DNA from: Sinorhizobium glycinis
Lineage (GTDB): Bacteria; Pseudomonadota; Alphaproteobacteria; Rhizobiales; Rhizobiaceae
DNA length: 64,000 bases
Assembly: GCF_001651865.1 (NCBI RefSeq)
Contig: NZ_LPUX01000053.1
Span: 124,001 to 188,000 of the forward strand
Direction of reading: 5' to 3'
Shown: piece by piece, positions 40,320-49,722 of the stretch
How positions within the stretch are numbered: the first letter of the stretch is position 1
How the letters are laid out: every line of letters starts with the position of its first letter
The notes under the pieces: model-generated
The model's input: the letters and a program-made list of their open reading frames with translations, nothing else
The model's database searches: none
Told to the model about the DNA's origin: nothing
Program-made: the position numbers and the translations under genes

Positions 40320-40895
40320 ATGTCGACCGCAGGCAAGAAGACAGCACGCGCTTTCGCCGTGGCAATATTGTCGGCGCTCGCCAGCGGCTGCACGAGCTAT
40401 CAGCCGGCTCCCAAGGCCTTCAGCGAGGCGACGATCCAGCCCTACAGGCTGGACAGCGGCGACCGCCTTCGCGTCACCGTGTTCGAACAGCCGGGCCTTA
40501 GCGGAACCTACACGGTCGACCAGGCCGGCTATGTCGCCTTCCCGCTGATTGGAGCGGTGCCGTCACGCGGCCATACGCTTCCGGAACTGGAGGGGATGAT
40601 CGCATCCAAGCTGCGCGAAGGCTTTTTGCGCGATCCGGACGTGACGATCGAAGTCGACCGCTACCGCTCGGTCTTCATCATGGGCGAAGTGGGCCAGTCC
40701 GGCCAATACAGCTACGTTCCGGGTATGACCGTGCAGAACGCCATCGCGGTCGCTGGCGGCTTTACCCCCCGCGCGAACCAGACGAATGCCGACATCACCC
40801 GCAAGATCAATGGCCGCATCATAACGGGCCGCGTGCCGATCACCGATCCGGTGCTTGCGGGCGATACGATCTACGTTCGCGAACGGCTGTTCTGA
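40320..40895 (+). CDS. outer-membrane polysaccharide export lipoprotein (Wza/OPX family)
   Basis: A 191-residue export protein. The N-terminus has a lipoprotein signal with likely lipidated Cys24 (ALASGC). The poly-export domain is YRLDSGDRLRVTVFEQPGLS followed by VDQAGYVAFPLIG, and one SLBB domain starts at VFIMGEVGQSGQYSYVPG. It is much shorter than Wza (about 380 residues), which suggests a periplasmic/outer-membrane OPX without the Wza membrane barrel. It precedes the GT4 glycosyltransferase by 4 nt and forms a polysaccharide operon with the next three genes. Confidence 0.9.
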   Translation: MSTAGKKTARAFAVAILSALASGCTSYQPAPKAFSEATIQPYRLDSGDRLRVTVFEQPGLSGTYTVDQAGYVAFPLIGAVPSRGHTLPELEGMIASKLREGFLRDPDVTIEVDRYRSVFIMGEVGQSGQYSYVPGMTVQNAIAVAGGFTPRANQTNADITRKINGRIITGRVPITDPVLAGDTIYVRERLF

Positions 40896-40899
40896 GCCC

Positions 40900-42072
40900 A
40901 TGTCGAACCAGCGGCCCTTGCGCATTCTCCATTGCTTCAGATCGCCGATCGGCGGCATTTTCCGCCACGTTCGTGATCTCGCAGAGGCGCATGCGGAAGC
41001 CGGGCATCAGGTGGGAATTCTCTGCGACAGCACCACGGGCGGCTCCTACGAGGACGCGCTCTTCGACGAGATCCGACCGCTTTTGGCTCTGGGTGTCGTC
41101 CGCACGCCGATCCATCGCACGATCGGGCCTTCGGATCTTCGCGCGCTCTGGCGCAGCTACAATGAAATCAGAAGCTTGCAACCGGATGTACTGCACGGGC
41201 ACGGCGCCAAGGGCGGCGCGCTCGCACGCATCATCGGTTCAGCGCTGCGGGTCAACAAGTATCGCGTAGCCCGCCTCTATTCGCCCCATGGGGGCAGCCT
41301 CCATTATGACCGGAGATCGGTGGCCGGCAGCGCCATCTTCCGGATGGAGCGCTTGCAGGAGCGTCTCACCGACGCGCTCGTCTTCGTCTGCGATTTCGAG
41401 CGGCAGACCTATTTCGCCAAGGTCGGGCGGCCTGCGGGGCGCAACGAGCTGATCTATAACGGTATCGGCGACACGGAGTTCGCGCCGGTCGCAGCCGGGC
41501 GGGATGCGGCCGATTTTCTCTATATAGGCATGATGCGGGATCTGAAGGGCCCGGATGTCTTTATCGAAGGCGTTGCAAAGGCGGAGGATCTTGCCGGCCG
41601 GCCGCTCTCGGCCCTGATGGTCGGCGACGGTCCGCAGCAATCCCGATATGAAGACATGATAACCCGCATGGGGCTCGGCAATCGCGTCAGGATGCTCCCG
41701 GCGATGAAGGCTCGCGACGCGTTTGCCCTTGCCCGCACCGTCGTGATCCCCTCTCGCGCAGAATCGATGCCCTACATCCTTCTCGAGGCGCTCGCCGCCG
41801 GAAAGCCGGTCATCGCATCCCGTGTCGGCGGCATGCCGGAGGTGCTGGGTGCCGACAGCGGAGCCCTCGTCGAGCCGACAGATGCAAGGGCGCTAGCCGA
41901 GGTCATGGCGGCCGCAGCCGTCGACCAGGACTGGGCTGCCCGGACGATGCCCGATGCGGAGCGATTCAAGTCCCGTTTCTCGGCTGCCGTGATGACCAGG
42001 CGCGTCATGCAACTTTATCGCGAACTCACAGAGGAATCGCTGTTCGCCGAGGCACGTCTTCGTACAACGTAA
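40900..42072 (+). CDS. GT4-type glycosyltransferase
   Basis: A 390-residue GT-B fold enzyme. The N-terminal acceptor-side loop is HCFRSPIGGIFRHVRDLA. The donor-site region has LIYNGIGDTEF, DFLYIGMMRDLKGPDVFIEG and the EX7E-like VIPSRAESMPYILLEALAAGKPVIAS, the nucleotide-sugar binding signature of GT4. It adds a sugar to the growing polysaccharide repeat in the cytoplasm. Start 40900 lies 4 nt after the export lipoprotein stop. Donor and acceptor cannot be inferred. Confidence 0.92.
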   Translation: MSNQRPLRILHCFRSPIGGIFRHVRDLAEAHAEAGHQVGILCDSTTGGSYEDALFDEIRPLLALGVVRTPIHRTIGPSDLRALWRSYNEIRSLQPDVLHGHGAKGGALARIIGSALRVNKYRVARLYSPHGGSLHYDRRSVAGSAIFRMERLQERLTDALVFVCDFERQTYFAKVGRPAGRNELIYNGIGDTEFAPVAAGRDAADFLYIGMMRDLKGPDVFIEGVAKAEDLAGRPLSALMVGDGPQQSRYEDMITRMGLGNRVRMLPAMKARDAFALARTVVIPSRAESMPYILLEALAAGKPVIASRVGGMPEVLGADSGALVEPTDARALAEVMAAAAVDQDWAARTMPDAERFKSRFSAAVMTRRVMQLYRELTEESLFAEARLRTT

Positions 42073-42128
42073 GCGTTTCTTAGTGGCTTCGTGCTATCCG
42101 GGCGAAGGGACAGCGCCGGAAAGCCACC

Positions 42129-43691
42129 ATGAACCAGTTTGACAGGCCCGAAACCTTCGATACCGAGGCCATTCGCAAGAAGGTCGCCGATATCCGGACG
42201 ATCTCTCCCGTCGAAAAGAAGGCCGAGAAGAACCCGACGCCGCTCAACCCGCTGGCCCGCCAGATCGCGCTCCAGTTCCGCGCCGATACCTATACGCCGT
42301 CCATGATGACCGGCCTCATCCGGCTGCTCGATCTCTGCGCCCTCTTTGCAATCGGCTATGCCATCAATACGCAATATGTCCGTCCGGCGCTTCAGGACTT
42401 GCCCGTCTACCTCGCCATTCTCGCGCTCGGCTCGGCGCTCGCCGTGATCGCCATGCAGAGCGCCGATACCTACCAGGTACCGGCACTCCGGGCCTGGCTG
42501 CGGATGACGCCCCGCATTCTGGCCGCCTGGACGGCGACCTTCGGCACGATCGCGCTTGTCCTGTTCTTTCTGAAATCGGGCCATCTCTATTCGCGCGTCT
42601 GGGTCGGCGGCTGGTTCGTCGCCGGTGCGCTCTTCCTGGTCGCCGAACGCGCCTTCATCGCCTACTCGATCCGGCATTGGTCACGCAACGGTACGATGGA
42701 GCGCCGCGCGGTGATCGTCGGCGGCGGCGCTCCGGCAAAAGACCTGATCCGTACCATCGAGCACCAGCCGGACAACGACATCCGCGTTTGCGGCATCTTC
42801 GACGACCGCGACGAGCGGCGCTCGCCGCACGTGATCGCCGGCTACCCGAAGCTCGGAACCATTGACGAACTCGTCGAATTCGCGCGCCTCGCCCGGATCG
42901 ACATGCTGATCTTTTCGCTGCCCCTGACGGCGGAGAAGCGCATCCTCGAACTTCTGAGGAAACTCTGGGTGCTGCCGGTGGACATTCGCCTCGCCGCCCA
43001 TGCCAACAATCTGCGCTTCCGGCCGCGCAGCTACTCCCATGTCGGCCAGGTGCCGATGCTCGACATTTTCGACAAACCGATTGCCGATTGGGATTCCGTC
43101 GCGAAACGATGCTTCGACATCTTCTTCAGCATCGTGGCGCTCGTTGTGCTCTGGCCCGTCATGCTGATCGCCGCGATCGCGGTCAAACTCACCTCCCCCG
43201 GCCCGATCATATTCAAACAGCACCGCCACGGCTTCAACAACGAGGTCATCGAAGTCTACAAGTTCCGCTCGATGTACACGCATATGAGCGATCCGACGGC
43301 CCGCAACGCGGTCACCAAGGGGGATCCCCGCGTCACGCCTGTCGGCCGTTTCCTGCGCAAATCCTCGATCGACGAACTGCCGCAGATCTTCAACGTGCTG
43401 AAAGGCGAGCTCTCGCTTGTCGGACCGCGCCCGCATGCCGTTCTCGCCCAGACCCACAACCGCACCTATTCGGATGTCGTAGAGGGTTACTTCGCCCGTC
43501 ATCGCGTCAAGCCCGGCGTCACCGGCTGGGCACAGATCAACGGCTGGCGCGGCGAGATCGACAATGACGAAAAGATCCGCTTCCGCACCGCCTTCGACCT
43601 CTACTACATCGAGAACTGGTCGCTGCTCCTCGACCTCAAGATTCTGTTCCTAACGCCCATCCGGCTGCTCAACACGGAAAGCGCGTATTGA
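42129..43691 (+). CDS. undecaprenyl-phosphate sugar-1-phosphate transferase (WcaJ/PHPT type)
   Basis: A 520-residue initiating transferase. Four N-terminal helices (roughly residues 58-190) are followed by a Rossmann-like domain (RRAVIVGGGAPAKDLI) and then a fifth hydrophobic segment and catalytic domain: KRCFDIFFSIVALVVLWPVM, YKFRSMYTH, FLRKSSIDELPQIFNVLKGE, SLVGPRPHA and GVTGWAQINGWRGE. It transfers a hexose-1-phosphate to undecaprenyl phosphate to start repeat-unit synthesis. It lies 56 nt after the glycosyltransferase, and its stop overlaps the next start. Confidence 0.95.
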   Translation: MNQFDRPETFDTEAIRKKVADIRTISPVEKKAEKNPTPLNPLARQIALQFRADTYTPSMMTGLIRLLDLCALFAIGYAINTQYVRPALQDLPVYLAILALGSALAVIAMQSADTYQVPALRAWLRMTPRILAAWTATFGTIALVLFFLKSGHLYSRVWVGGWFVAGALFLVAERAFIAYSIRHWSRNGTMERRAVIVGGGAPAKDLIRTIEHQPDNDIRVCGIFDDRDERRSPHVIAGYPKLGTIDELVEFARLARIDMLIFSLPLTAEKRILELLRKLWVLPVDIRLAAHANNLRFRPRSYSHVGQVPMLDIFDKPIADWDSVAKRCFDIFFSIVALVVLWPVMLIAAIAVKLTSPGPIIFKQHRHGFNNEVIEVYKFRSMYTHMSDPTARNAVTKGDPRVTPVGRFLRKSSIDELPQIFNVLKGELSLVGPRPHAVLAQTHNRTYSDVVEGYFARHRVKPGVTGWAQINGWRGEIDNDEKIRFRTAFDLYYIENWSLLLDLKILFLTPIRLLNTESAY

Positions 43692-44938
43692 TCGCCGCCA
43701 ACGCCCCTCCGTTCGCCATCATCCGGCCGCAGCTCGCCGCGGTTTCGATCATCGGCTCCGGCTTGGTCACGATCGGCGTTTTCCTGTCGGGTTTCGTCAT
43801 TGCGGAGCCCGCGCCCTATGAAGTCTTCATGGCCGGCCTCATCGGCCTCTGGTTCCTGTTCGGGCTGAAGATTTCACGCTCCGTCGCTCCCCTTCTCGCC
43901 CTGCTCACGCTCTTCATGGTCGGTGGCATCCTGTCGCTGACGGTAATGGCCGAACTCGCAACCGCACCGATGTACATGGCCGTTTCCGGCTTCCTGGCAC
44001 TTACGGCGGTCTTCTTCGCCGCGATTGTCGAGGATCGCCACCAGCGCCTGCGGTTGATCTTCGACGCCTGGGTCTCGGGCGCGGTCATCACGGCCCTTCT
44101 CGGTATTCTCGGCTATTTCGGCGCAATCCCCGGGGCGGAAAACTTCACCCTTTACGACCGTGCCAAGGGTGCATTCCAGGACCCGAACGTGTTCGGGCCG
44201 TTTCTCGCCGCGCCGGTGCTCTACCTGGTGCATGGCCTGCTGACGCAGCCGATCCGGCGCGCTCCGTTGAAAATCGCCGGTCTGATTGTCTTGACCCTCG
44301 GCGTCTTCCTCTCCTTTTCCCGCGCTGCCTGGGCGCTCAATCTCTTTTGCGTCGTCGCGCTGATCTTCGTCATGCTCCTCAAGGAGCGCAGCGGCCTGTT
44401 CCGGCTCAGAATTCTCGTAATTGCACTCTGCGGCGCCCTCTTCATCATGGCCGCACTCGCCGCCGCGCTGCAATCGGAGCAGGTGGCGACACTGTTCTCG
44501 AGCCGCTCGCAACTCGTGCAGGATTACGACGGCGGGCACCTCGGGCGTTTCGACCGGCATCGGATCGGCTTTCTGATGTCGATGGAAAGCCCGCTCGGCA
44601 TAGGGCCGCTGATGTTCGGCACCATCTTTCTGGAGGACGAGCATAATGTCTGGCTGAAAAGCCTCACGTCCTATGGCTGGCTGGGCTTCGTCACCTACGT
44701 GACGCTGATTGCATGGACGCTCACACTCGGCTTCCGCTTCCTTCTGCTCGACCGGCCCTGGCAGCCCTATCTGATGATTGCGTGGGTGACGCTGCTCGGC
44801 CATGTCGGAATCGGCAATGTCATCGACACCGACCACTGGCGTCATTTCTATATGCTGCTCGGAACTGTTTGGGGATGCGCCGCGCTCGAATACCGCAGTC
44901 GGCGGCAGGTCGGTGCCGAAGGGCCCGCCCTGCCATGA
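43688..44938 (+). CDS. Wzy/O-antigen ligase-like polysaccharide polymerase
   Basis: A 416-residue integral membrane protein with about ten helices and the O-antigen ligase/polymerase pattern: a long periplasmic loop with RFDRHRIGFLMSMESPLGIG and the EDEHNVWLKSLTSYGWLG region. It should polymerise or ligate the repeat units built by the upstream enzymes. The start appears to be TTG at 43688, overlapping the transferase stop by 4 nt (TTGA), which indicates translational coupling; no ATG lies near the true N-terminus. Confidence 0.88.
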   Translation: MIAANAPPFAIIRPQLAAVSIIGSGLVTIGVFLSGFVIAEPAPYEVFMAGLIGLWFLFGLKISRSVAPLLALLTLFMVGGILSLTVMAELATAPMYMAVSGFLALTAVFFAAIVEDRHQRLRLIFDAWVSGAVITALLGILGYFGAIPGAENFTLYDRAKGAFQDPNVFGPFLAAPVLYLVHGLLTQPIRRAPLKIAGLIVLTLGVFLSFSRAAWALNLFCVVALIFVMLLKERSGLFRLRILVIALCGALFIMAALAAALQSEQVATLFSSRSQLVQDYDGGHLGRFDRHRIGFLMSMESPLGIGPLMFGTIFLEDEHNVWLKSLTSYGWLGFVTYVTLIAWTLTLGFRFLLLDRPWQPYLMIAWVTLLGHVGIGNVIDTDHWRHFYMLLGTVWGCAALEYRSRRQVGAEGPALP

Positions 44939-44967
44939 AACCGAGAGTTTAGGCCCAGACGCGGGAA

Positions 44968-45008
44968 GCGGGCCTCGAAGGCGCCATGGGGCGCCCGGCG
45001 AGACCCGC
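44968..45008. terminator. large imperfect hairpin between convergent genes
   Basis: GCGGG-CTCG-GGCGCC and its complementary arm GGCGCC-CGAG-CCCGC pair around an ATGG loop, with small internal mismatches. It has no U tract, so it may be a weak or factor-assisted terminator for the polymerase gene and the convergent 70-aa gene. Confidence 0.5.
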
Positions 45009-45026
45009 GTTCGCCGCTCTCCTGGC

Positions 45027-45239
45027 CTAGTCTTCGGCAGCCGGCTGTTCTTGCTGCAGCTTCTGCTGCAGGAGAAGCTCGTCGGCCGGCTTTGACTGTT
45101 CGGTCTCGGTCACGCTGGCCGTCGTGATCTCCTTGTCTACCGGGTCCGCCGAGGCCGTGGTGTTGTGGCCGAGGCACGCGGCTGATGCTGCCGTCGCGGA
45201 AAGCGCGAGGGCGGCTGCAAGTACGAGGATGCGCTTCAT
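45027..45239 (-). CDS. small exported protein of unknown function (70 aa)
   Basis: A 70-residue protein with a clear signal peptide (MKRILVLAAALALSATAASA) and a mature part of about 50 residues that is polar and Gln/Glu-rich (LLLQQKLQQEQPAAED). One Cys follows the likely cleavage site by two residues (ACLG), so a lipoprotein is also possible. The start at 45239 follows GGAG. Convergent with the polysaccharide polymerase; no domain recognised. Confidence 0.7.
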   Translation of the reverse strand: MKRILVLAAALALSATAASAACLGHNTTASADPVDKEITTASVTETEQSKPADELLLQQKLQQEQPAAED

Positions 45240-45434
45240 AGGGCTTCTCCTGTTGTTGCGGGCGTAGTGTATCCGCGCCCCTGCCGCCGTCCAAATCACA
45301 AAACCGTTCGCTCCAGTGCTTCTGGCACCACTCCGGCTTTCCCAAAGCTGCGGGAAGCACCGGCGAGAATCCATTTTCCCCTTGCGCCGCCCGTATGTTC
45401 CGACTAATGAGAGCGGGCTTGTAACAAAGCGGGT

Positions 45435-45511
<77 letters not shown>

Positions 45512-45672
45512 TTTATTCCCCGAATCATGATTAGTTCGCGTGCGTTCTCGCCGACTTGTCGGTGGGCTCTGGACCGCCGGTGCAGGCCGGCGGCAGCGCG
45601 CCGAGTGGGCAAGAGTTCACGCGCCGAAAGCCATGTTCGCCACAACTTACCAAGTGGTCCGGCGACCAGCCG

Positions 45673-46203
45673 TCACCGCACCTGGTCGAGCAGGCGCTTG
45701 CACTCCAGAAGATCGTAAAGCGCTTCCTGCAGCAGCGCCCGGTCCTCCTTGCTGACGGAGGTCTTGCCGATCGATACTTCCGCATCGTCGCTGCTGGCGC
45801 CAAAGGAGAAGAAGCGTCGACTTGCCGGCGCCTTGGGGCGGCCGACGATCTGGTCCTCATCGGCGACACCGATCTTCGGCGCCGGCGGTTCTTCGTGGCT
45901 GGAAGCCGCAAGCGCCTCGACGGTGGCGAGGTCGCCGCTCGCGATCGCCGCGACAAACTTGTTGCCGTTGGCCTTCAGAAGCTTCTGCACGCCCTTGATC
46001 GTGTAGCCGTGATCGTAGAGCAGGTGGCGAATGCCCTTGAGCAGATCGACGTCCTCGGGCCGGTAGTAGCGTCGGCCGCCGCCACGCTTCATCGGCTTGA
46101 TCTGCTGGAAACGCGTCTCCCAGAACCTCAGCACATGCTGCGGCAGGTCGAGTTCGTCTGCGACCTCGCTGATGGTGCGGAAGGCGTCCGGGCTTTTTTC
46201 CAT
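45673..46203 (-). CDS. MerR-family transcriptional regulator
   Basis: A 176-residue regulator with an N-terminal winged helix: [40 protein letters not shown], then [20 protein letters not shown]. The C-terminal half is low in complexity and lacks effector cysteines. This form is the one conserved beside ihfA in alphaproteobacteria. The start at 46203 ([10 protein letters not shown]) follows GGGGA; a longer in-frame start at 46287 lacks support. It follows ihfA on the same strand by 135 nt, and its target is unknown. Confidence 0.9.
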   Translation of the reverse strand: MEKSPDAFRTISEVADELDLPQHVLRFWETRFQQIKPMKRGGGRRYYRPEDVDLLKGIRHLLYDHGYTIKGVQKLLKANGNKFVAAIASGDLATVEALAASSHEEPPAPKIGVADEDQIVGRPKAPASRRFFSFGASSDDAEVSIGKTSVSKEDRALLQEALYDLLECKRLLDQVR

Positions 46204-46311
46204 GTCGTCCCCATCTCCATATTCACGCAACGGCAACCGCCCGCAATGACAGGATTCGTGAGCGATGATCGCACGAATCAGGTCCATTTCAATGGCTTAT
46301 GGATGGGTTTT

Positions 46312-46328
46312 CAACCACATTGTGGTTG
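46312..46328. promoter_or_regulatory. palindrome CAACCAC-ATT-GTGGTTG upstream of merR
   Basis: A perfect 7-bp inverted repeat with 3-nt spacer lies 10 nt beyond the ihfA stop and 108 nt upstream of the merR start. It could be an operator for the MerR protein or a short transcription-pausing hairpin; it has no U tract. Assignment is tentative. Confidence 0.35.
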
Positions 46329-46338
46329 CGGGCGCGCC

Positions 46339-46677
46339 TCAGGAGGCGGTGCCGGTCTGCTTCTGCTTGGCCTTGCGGGTGATATGCGCCTTCAAGACCC
46401 GCTGCTTCAGCACGTTGGACGCCTTGAACGTCATCACCCGGCGCGGCGAGATCGGCACTTCCTCCCCCGTTTTGGGGTTGCGCCCGATGCGCTCGTTCTT
46501 GTCGCGTACCTGGAAGGTTGCAAAAGAAGACAGCTTCACGCTCTCGCCGCGAACGATTGCGTTGCAGATCTCGTCGATGACGGTCTCCACCAACTCGGCA
46601 GACTCCGTCCGAGACAAACCGACCTTGCGAAATACCGACTCAGCCAAGTCTGCTCGCGTTACTGTTTTTCCGCTCAT
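46339..46677 (-). CDS. ihfA: integration host factor subunit alpha
   Basis: A 112-residue DNA-bending protein of the HU/IHF fold. It starts [20 protein letters not shown]. The IHF-alpha core includes [20 protein letters not shown] and the beta-arm Pro region [20 protein letters not shown]. The C-terminal tail ([12 protein letters not shown]) is longer than in enterobacteria. It lies downstream of fabH on the same strand, the usual plsX-fabH-ihfA-merR order. Confidence 0.96.
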   Translation of the reverse strand: MSGKTVTRADLAESVFRKVGLSRTESAELVETVIDEICNAIVRGESVKLSSFATFQVRDKNERIGRNPKTGEEVPISPRRVMTFKASNVLKQRVLKAHITRKAKQKQTGTAS

Positions 46678-46769
46678 CTTCCCCCACCGATGTCTGGCAC
46701 GCCGATCAGCGATGGAAGACTATTGCCCTTGCCTTTTTCGGTCAAGCGCCTGCGGTCATTCAATTATTT

Positions 46770-47741
46770 TTACCAGCGGATGAGAACGGAACCCCAGGTG
46801 AAGCCACCGCCCATGGCTTCCAGCATCACGAGGTCACCCTTCTTGATGCGCCCGTCGGAGGCGGCGGCGTCGAGCGCGAGCGGGATGGAAGCGGCCGACG
46901 TATTGCCATGCAGGTCGACCGTCACCACAACCTTTTCGTTCGGAATGCCCAGCTTCCTCGCCGAACCGTCGATGATGCGCCGATTGGCTTGATGCGGCAC
47001 CAGCCAGTCGACGTCGTCCGCAGTCGTTCCCGTGGCCTCGAAGGCCGCCTCGATCACGTCGGTGATCATGCCGACGGCATGCTTGAAGACCTCGCGCCCC
47101 TCCATGCGGAGATGACCGACGGTGCCGGTCGTCGAGGGGCCGCCGTCGACATAGAGCTTGTCGCCATGGATGCCGTCGGAGCGCAGTTGCGCCGTCAGCA
47201 CGCCGCGATCGGCCTTGGTGCCTTCGCCCTTCTGCGCTTCGAGGATGATGGCGCCGGCGCCATCACCGAAGAGCACGCAGGTCGTACGGTCCGACCAGTC
47301 CAGAATGCGCGAGAAGGTCTCGGCACCGATGACCAGGGCGCGTTTGGCGAGACCGCCGCGGATATAGGCGTCGGCCGTCGCGACGGCATAGACGAAGCCA
47401 GAACAGACCGCCTGCAGGTCGAAGGCCGCGCCATGGCGCATGCCGAGGCGGTTCTGGATATTGACGGCGGTCGCCGGGAAAGTGTTGTCGGGGGTCGAGG
47501 TCGCAACGATGATCAGGTCGAGATCATCGGCCGTCAGGCCGGCCCTATCGAGAGCCGCGCGCGCCGCCCCCTCACCGAGAGAAGCGGTCGTCTCGCCCTC
47601 GCCGGCAATGTGGCGCTGGCGGATGCCGGTCCGCTGCACGATCCATTCGTCGGACGTGTCGACCCTGGATTCCATTTCCTTATTGGTCATCACCCGCTTC
47701 GGCAGCGCTGCACCGAAGCCGCGAACGACAGAACGGATCAT
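46770..47741 (-). CDS. fabH: beta-ketoacyl-ACP synthase III
   Basis: A 323-residue condensing enzyme that starts fatty-acid elongation from acetyl-CoA and malonyl-ACP. The catalytic triad is visible: C113 (LQAVCSGF), H250 (VPHQANRRI) and N280 ([10 protein letters not shown]). It starts [20 protein letters not shown] and ends with [13 protein letters not shown]. It lies 18 nt after plsX and is cotranscribed. Confidence 0.97.
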   Translation of the reverse strand: MIRSVVRGFGAALPKRVMTNKEMESRVDTSDEWIVQRTGIRQRHIAGEGETTASLGEGAARAALDRAGLTADDLDLIIVATSTPDNTFPATAVNIQNRLGMRHGAAFDLQAVCSGFVYAVATADAYIRGGLAKRALVIGAETFSRILDWSDRTTCVLFGDGAGAIILEAQKGEGTKADRGVLTAQLRSDGIHGDKLYVDGGPSTTGTVGHLRMEGREVFKHAVGMITDVIEAAFEATGTTADDVDWLVPHQANRRIIDGSARKLGIPNEKVVVTVDLHGNTSAASIPLALDAAASDGRIKKGDLVMLEAMGGGFTWGSVLIRW

Positions 47742-47759
47742 CTAATCAAACCTCTTCAA

Positions 47760-48803
47760 TCATGCCGGCGGCAGGGCTTCGGTCGGCTCGGCGCCGTGAT
47801 AGCGTGCGAGGTCGGCCTCTATCTTGGCCTTCAGGCCGTTCTTCACCATGTCGTAGCCGACGTCGATCGCGGCGGCGAAGCCTTCCGCATCCGTGCCGCC
47901 GTGGCTCTTGATGACCACGCCGTTGAGCCCGAGGAACACGCCGCCATTGACCTTGCGCGGGTCCATCTTCTCGCGCACCCGGTCGAAGGCAGCCTTGGCG
48001 AAGACATAGCCGATCTTCGCCAGAAGCGTACGCGACATCGCGGCCCGGAGATATTCGGCAATCTGGCGGGCCGTGCCCTCGGCCGCCTTCAGCGCGATAT
48101 TGCCGGAAAAGCCTTCGGTGACGACGACGTCGACGGTGCCGCGGCCGATGTCGTCGCCCTCGACGAAACCGTAGTAATCGATCCCCTCGATATTGGCCTC
48201 ACGGATGAGCCTGCCGGCCTCCTTGACCTCTTCCTGTCCCTTGATCTCCTCGACGCCGACATTCAGAAGGCCGACGGAGGGGCGTTCGACCTCGAAGAGG
48301 GCACGGGCCATGGCACCGCCCATCAAGGCGAAGTCCATCAACTGCTGCGCGTCGGCGCCGATCGTCGCGCCGACATCGAGCACGATGCTCTCGCCCTTGA
48401 GCGTCGGCCAGATGGCCGCGATCGCCGGACGCTGAATGCCCTGCATGGTGCGAAGGCAGAAGACCGACATGGCCATCAGCGCGCCCGTGTTACCGGCCGA
48501 GACTACCACATCGGCCTCGTCGGCATTGATGGCGTCGATCGCTTTCCACATGCTCGACTTGCCGCGGCCGCGCCTCAGCGCCTGGCTCGGCTTCTCGTCC
48601 ATGCCGACGGCGATTTCACAATCATGAAAAGTGCTGCTCGTCTGAAGCTTCGGGTACTTGGAAAGGAGTTCGGCGCAACGCGCTTCCTGGCCGAACAGGA
48701 CGAACTTAATGTCCGGGTGACGTTCGAGCGCCCTGGCAGCGCCGGGGATGACGACCTCCGGACCATAGTCGCCCCCCATAACGTCAAGTGAAATTCTGAC
48801 CAC
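47760..48803 (-). CDS. plsX: phosphate acyltransferase PlsX
   Basis: A 347-residue acyl-ACP:phosphate acyltransferase that supplies acyl phosphates for phospholipid synthesis. Family hallmarks are [42 protein letters not shown] and [18 protein letters not shown] choose the GTG start at 48803, so the protein begins at the conserved [18 protein letters not shown] lies about 11 nt upstream. Upstream ATGs (48839, 48854) would add a non-conserved basic stretch. First gene of the plsX-fabH pair. Confidence 0.93.
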   Translation of the reverse strand: MVRISLDVMGGDYGPEVVIPGAARALERHPDIKFVLFGQEARCAELLSKYPKLQTSSTFHDCEIAVGMDEKPSQALRRGRGKSSMWKAIDAINADEADVVVSAGNTGALMAMSVFCLRTMQGIQRPAIAAIWPTLKGESIVLDVGATIGADAQQLMDFALMGGAMARALFEVERPSVGLLNVGVEEIKGQEEVKEAGRLIREANIEGIDYYGFVEGDDIGRGTVDVVVTEGFSGNIALKAAEGTARQIAEYLRAAMSRTLLAKIGYVFAKAAFDRVREKMDPRKVNGGVFLGLNGVVIKSHGGTDAEGFAAAIDVGYDMVKNGLKAKIEADLARYHGAEPTEALPPA

Positions 48804-48892
48804 GCGTGTCTTATCCCTTTTTCCCGCCACGCGACGCATTCCGCCGCTGCGCAATCTTCACGCAACGGCCATCCGTCCTTCCTTCTGACACC

Positions 48893-48996
48893 TACAGCGC
48901 CGCGCGCCTTACCAGGCGCGCAATGGTCGCTGTAGCACTTTGAATTGCTGCATGTCTTCGTCCTTAAATCGAGGTCGATTTAAGGAGACATGCAGT
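48893..48996. repeat. two-hairpin intergenic repeat, copy A (upstream of plsX)
   Basis: About 104 nt. The first hairpin pairs TACAGCG with CGCTGTA around an inner GCGCGCCT/AGGCGCGC stem. The second pairs TGCATGTCT with AGACATGCA and TTAAATCG with CGATTTAA. It is homologous to copy B at 53192-53294, with compensatory changes in both hairpins. It occupies much of the 301-nt gap 48804-49104, which holds no gene. Confidence 0.88.
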
Positions 48997-49104
48997 GGGC
49001 CAGCATGCAGCGTGTCGGCACAGCGGCCCCTTCGGCTGGAGTCGGGCCAAAATACTGCTTTTCGTCTGCGTGACAACCGAATTGTAAGCCCGGCCGACTC
49101 CGTT

Positions 49105-49656
49105 TCAATCCTTTTTCAAATCCTTCAGGACCGCGAACGGGTTGGGCCGCTTGTCATCCGCCGCCGAGCTTTCGATGCGCTCGCCGAAGACGGCGCCCTC
49201 CTTGCGGGGATAGGGATCGATCGCCAGCGCCACATGCTCGCTGACGACCACGCCCACGTCGATCGTATCGCCGGAAAAAGTGTCGGGAATGTCCGGCCCG
49301 CCCGGATCGAGGATCATCTCGCCGCCGTCATTGTCGGCTTGCCGCGCCAGGCGGGAGCCCTCCGGCACGAAGATCGCCTCTACCGGCTCGGATATCTCCG
49401 ACTCCACGGGGTCCAGGGTGACGACGCAGGTCTGGACGAGCTCGGCCCGCACCTCGCCCTTGATCTTGACCCCGTCCTTTTTCCAGCGACCGATCTGCAG
49501 GTCGGCGACAAGCGAGCGAACCTCATTGACCTTCCAAAGTGCAGCGAGTTCCCTTCGCTCGGCCTCGCTGGCAGACAGACGCACGCCGACCGGATTGGCC
49601 GAAATATGCCCTACATTCACCGGGTAGGAAAATGCCGGTTTGTTTTCGTGCCTCAT
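49105..49656 (-). CDS. DUF177 (YceD-family) protein
   Basis: A 183-residue YceD/DUF177 protein. The conserved features are a central C-containing region RAELVQTCVVTLDPVESEI and an acidic stretch leading to the C-terminal RPNPFAVLKDLKKD. In many bacteria it precedes rpmF and takes part in 23S rRNA accumulation; here rpmF is absent nearby. It sits between the bc1 chaperone gene and plsX on the same strand. Confidence 0.9.
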   Translation of the reverse strand: MRHENKPAFSYPVNVGHISANPVGVRLSASEAERRELAALWKVNEVRSLVADLQIGRWKKDGVKIKGEVRAELVQTCVVTLDPVESEISEPVEAIFVPEGSRLARQADNDGGEMILDPGGPDIPDTFSGDTIDVGVVVSEHVALAIDPYPRKEGAVFGERIESSAADDKRPNPFAVLKDLKKD

Positions 49657-49722
49657 GACAAAGATCCTTTCTGCAGCACCGCGCCTCTAACGATGCTAAG
49701 ATGCCGCTGCGTTGCCGAGCGC

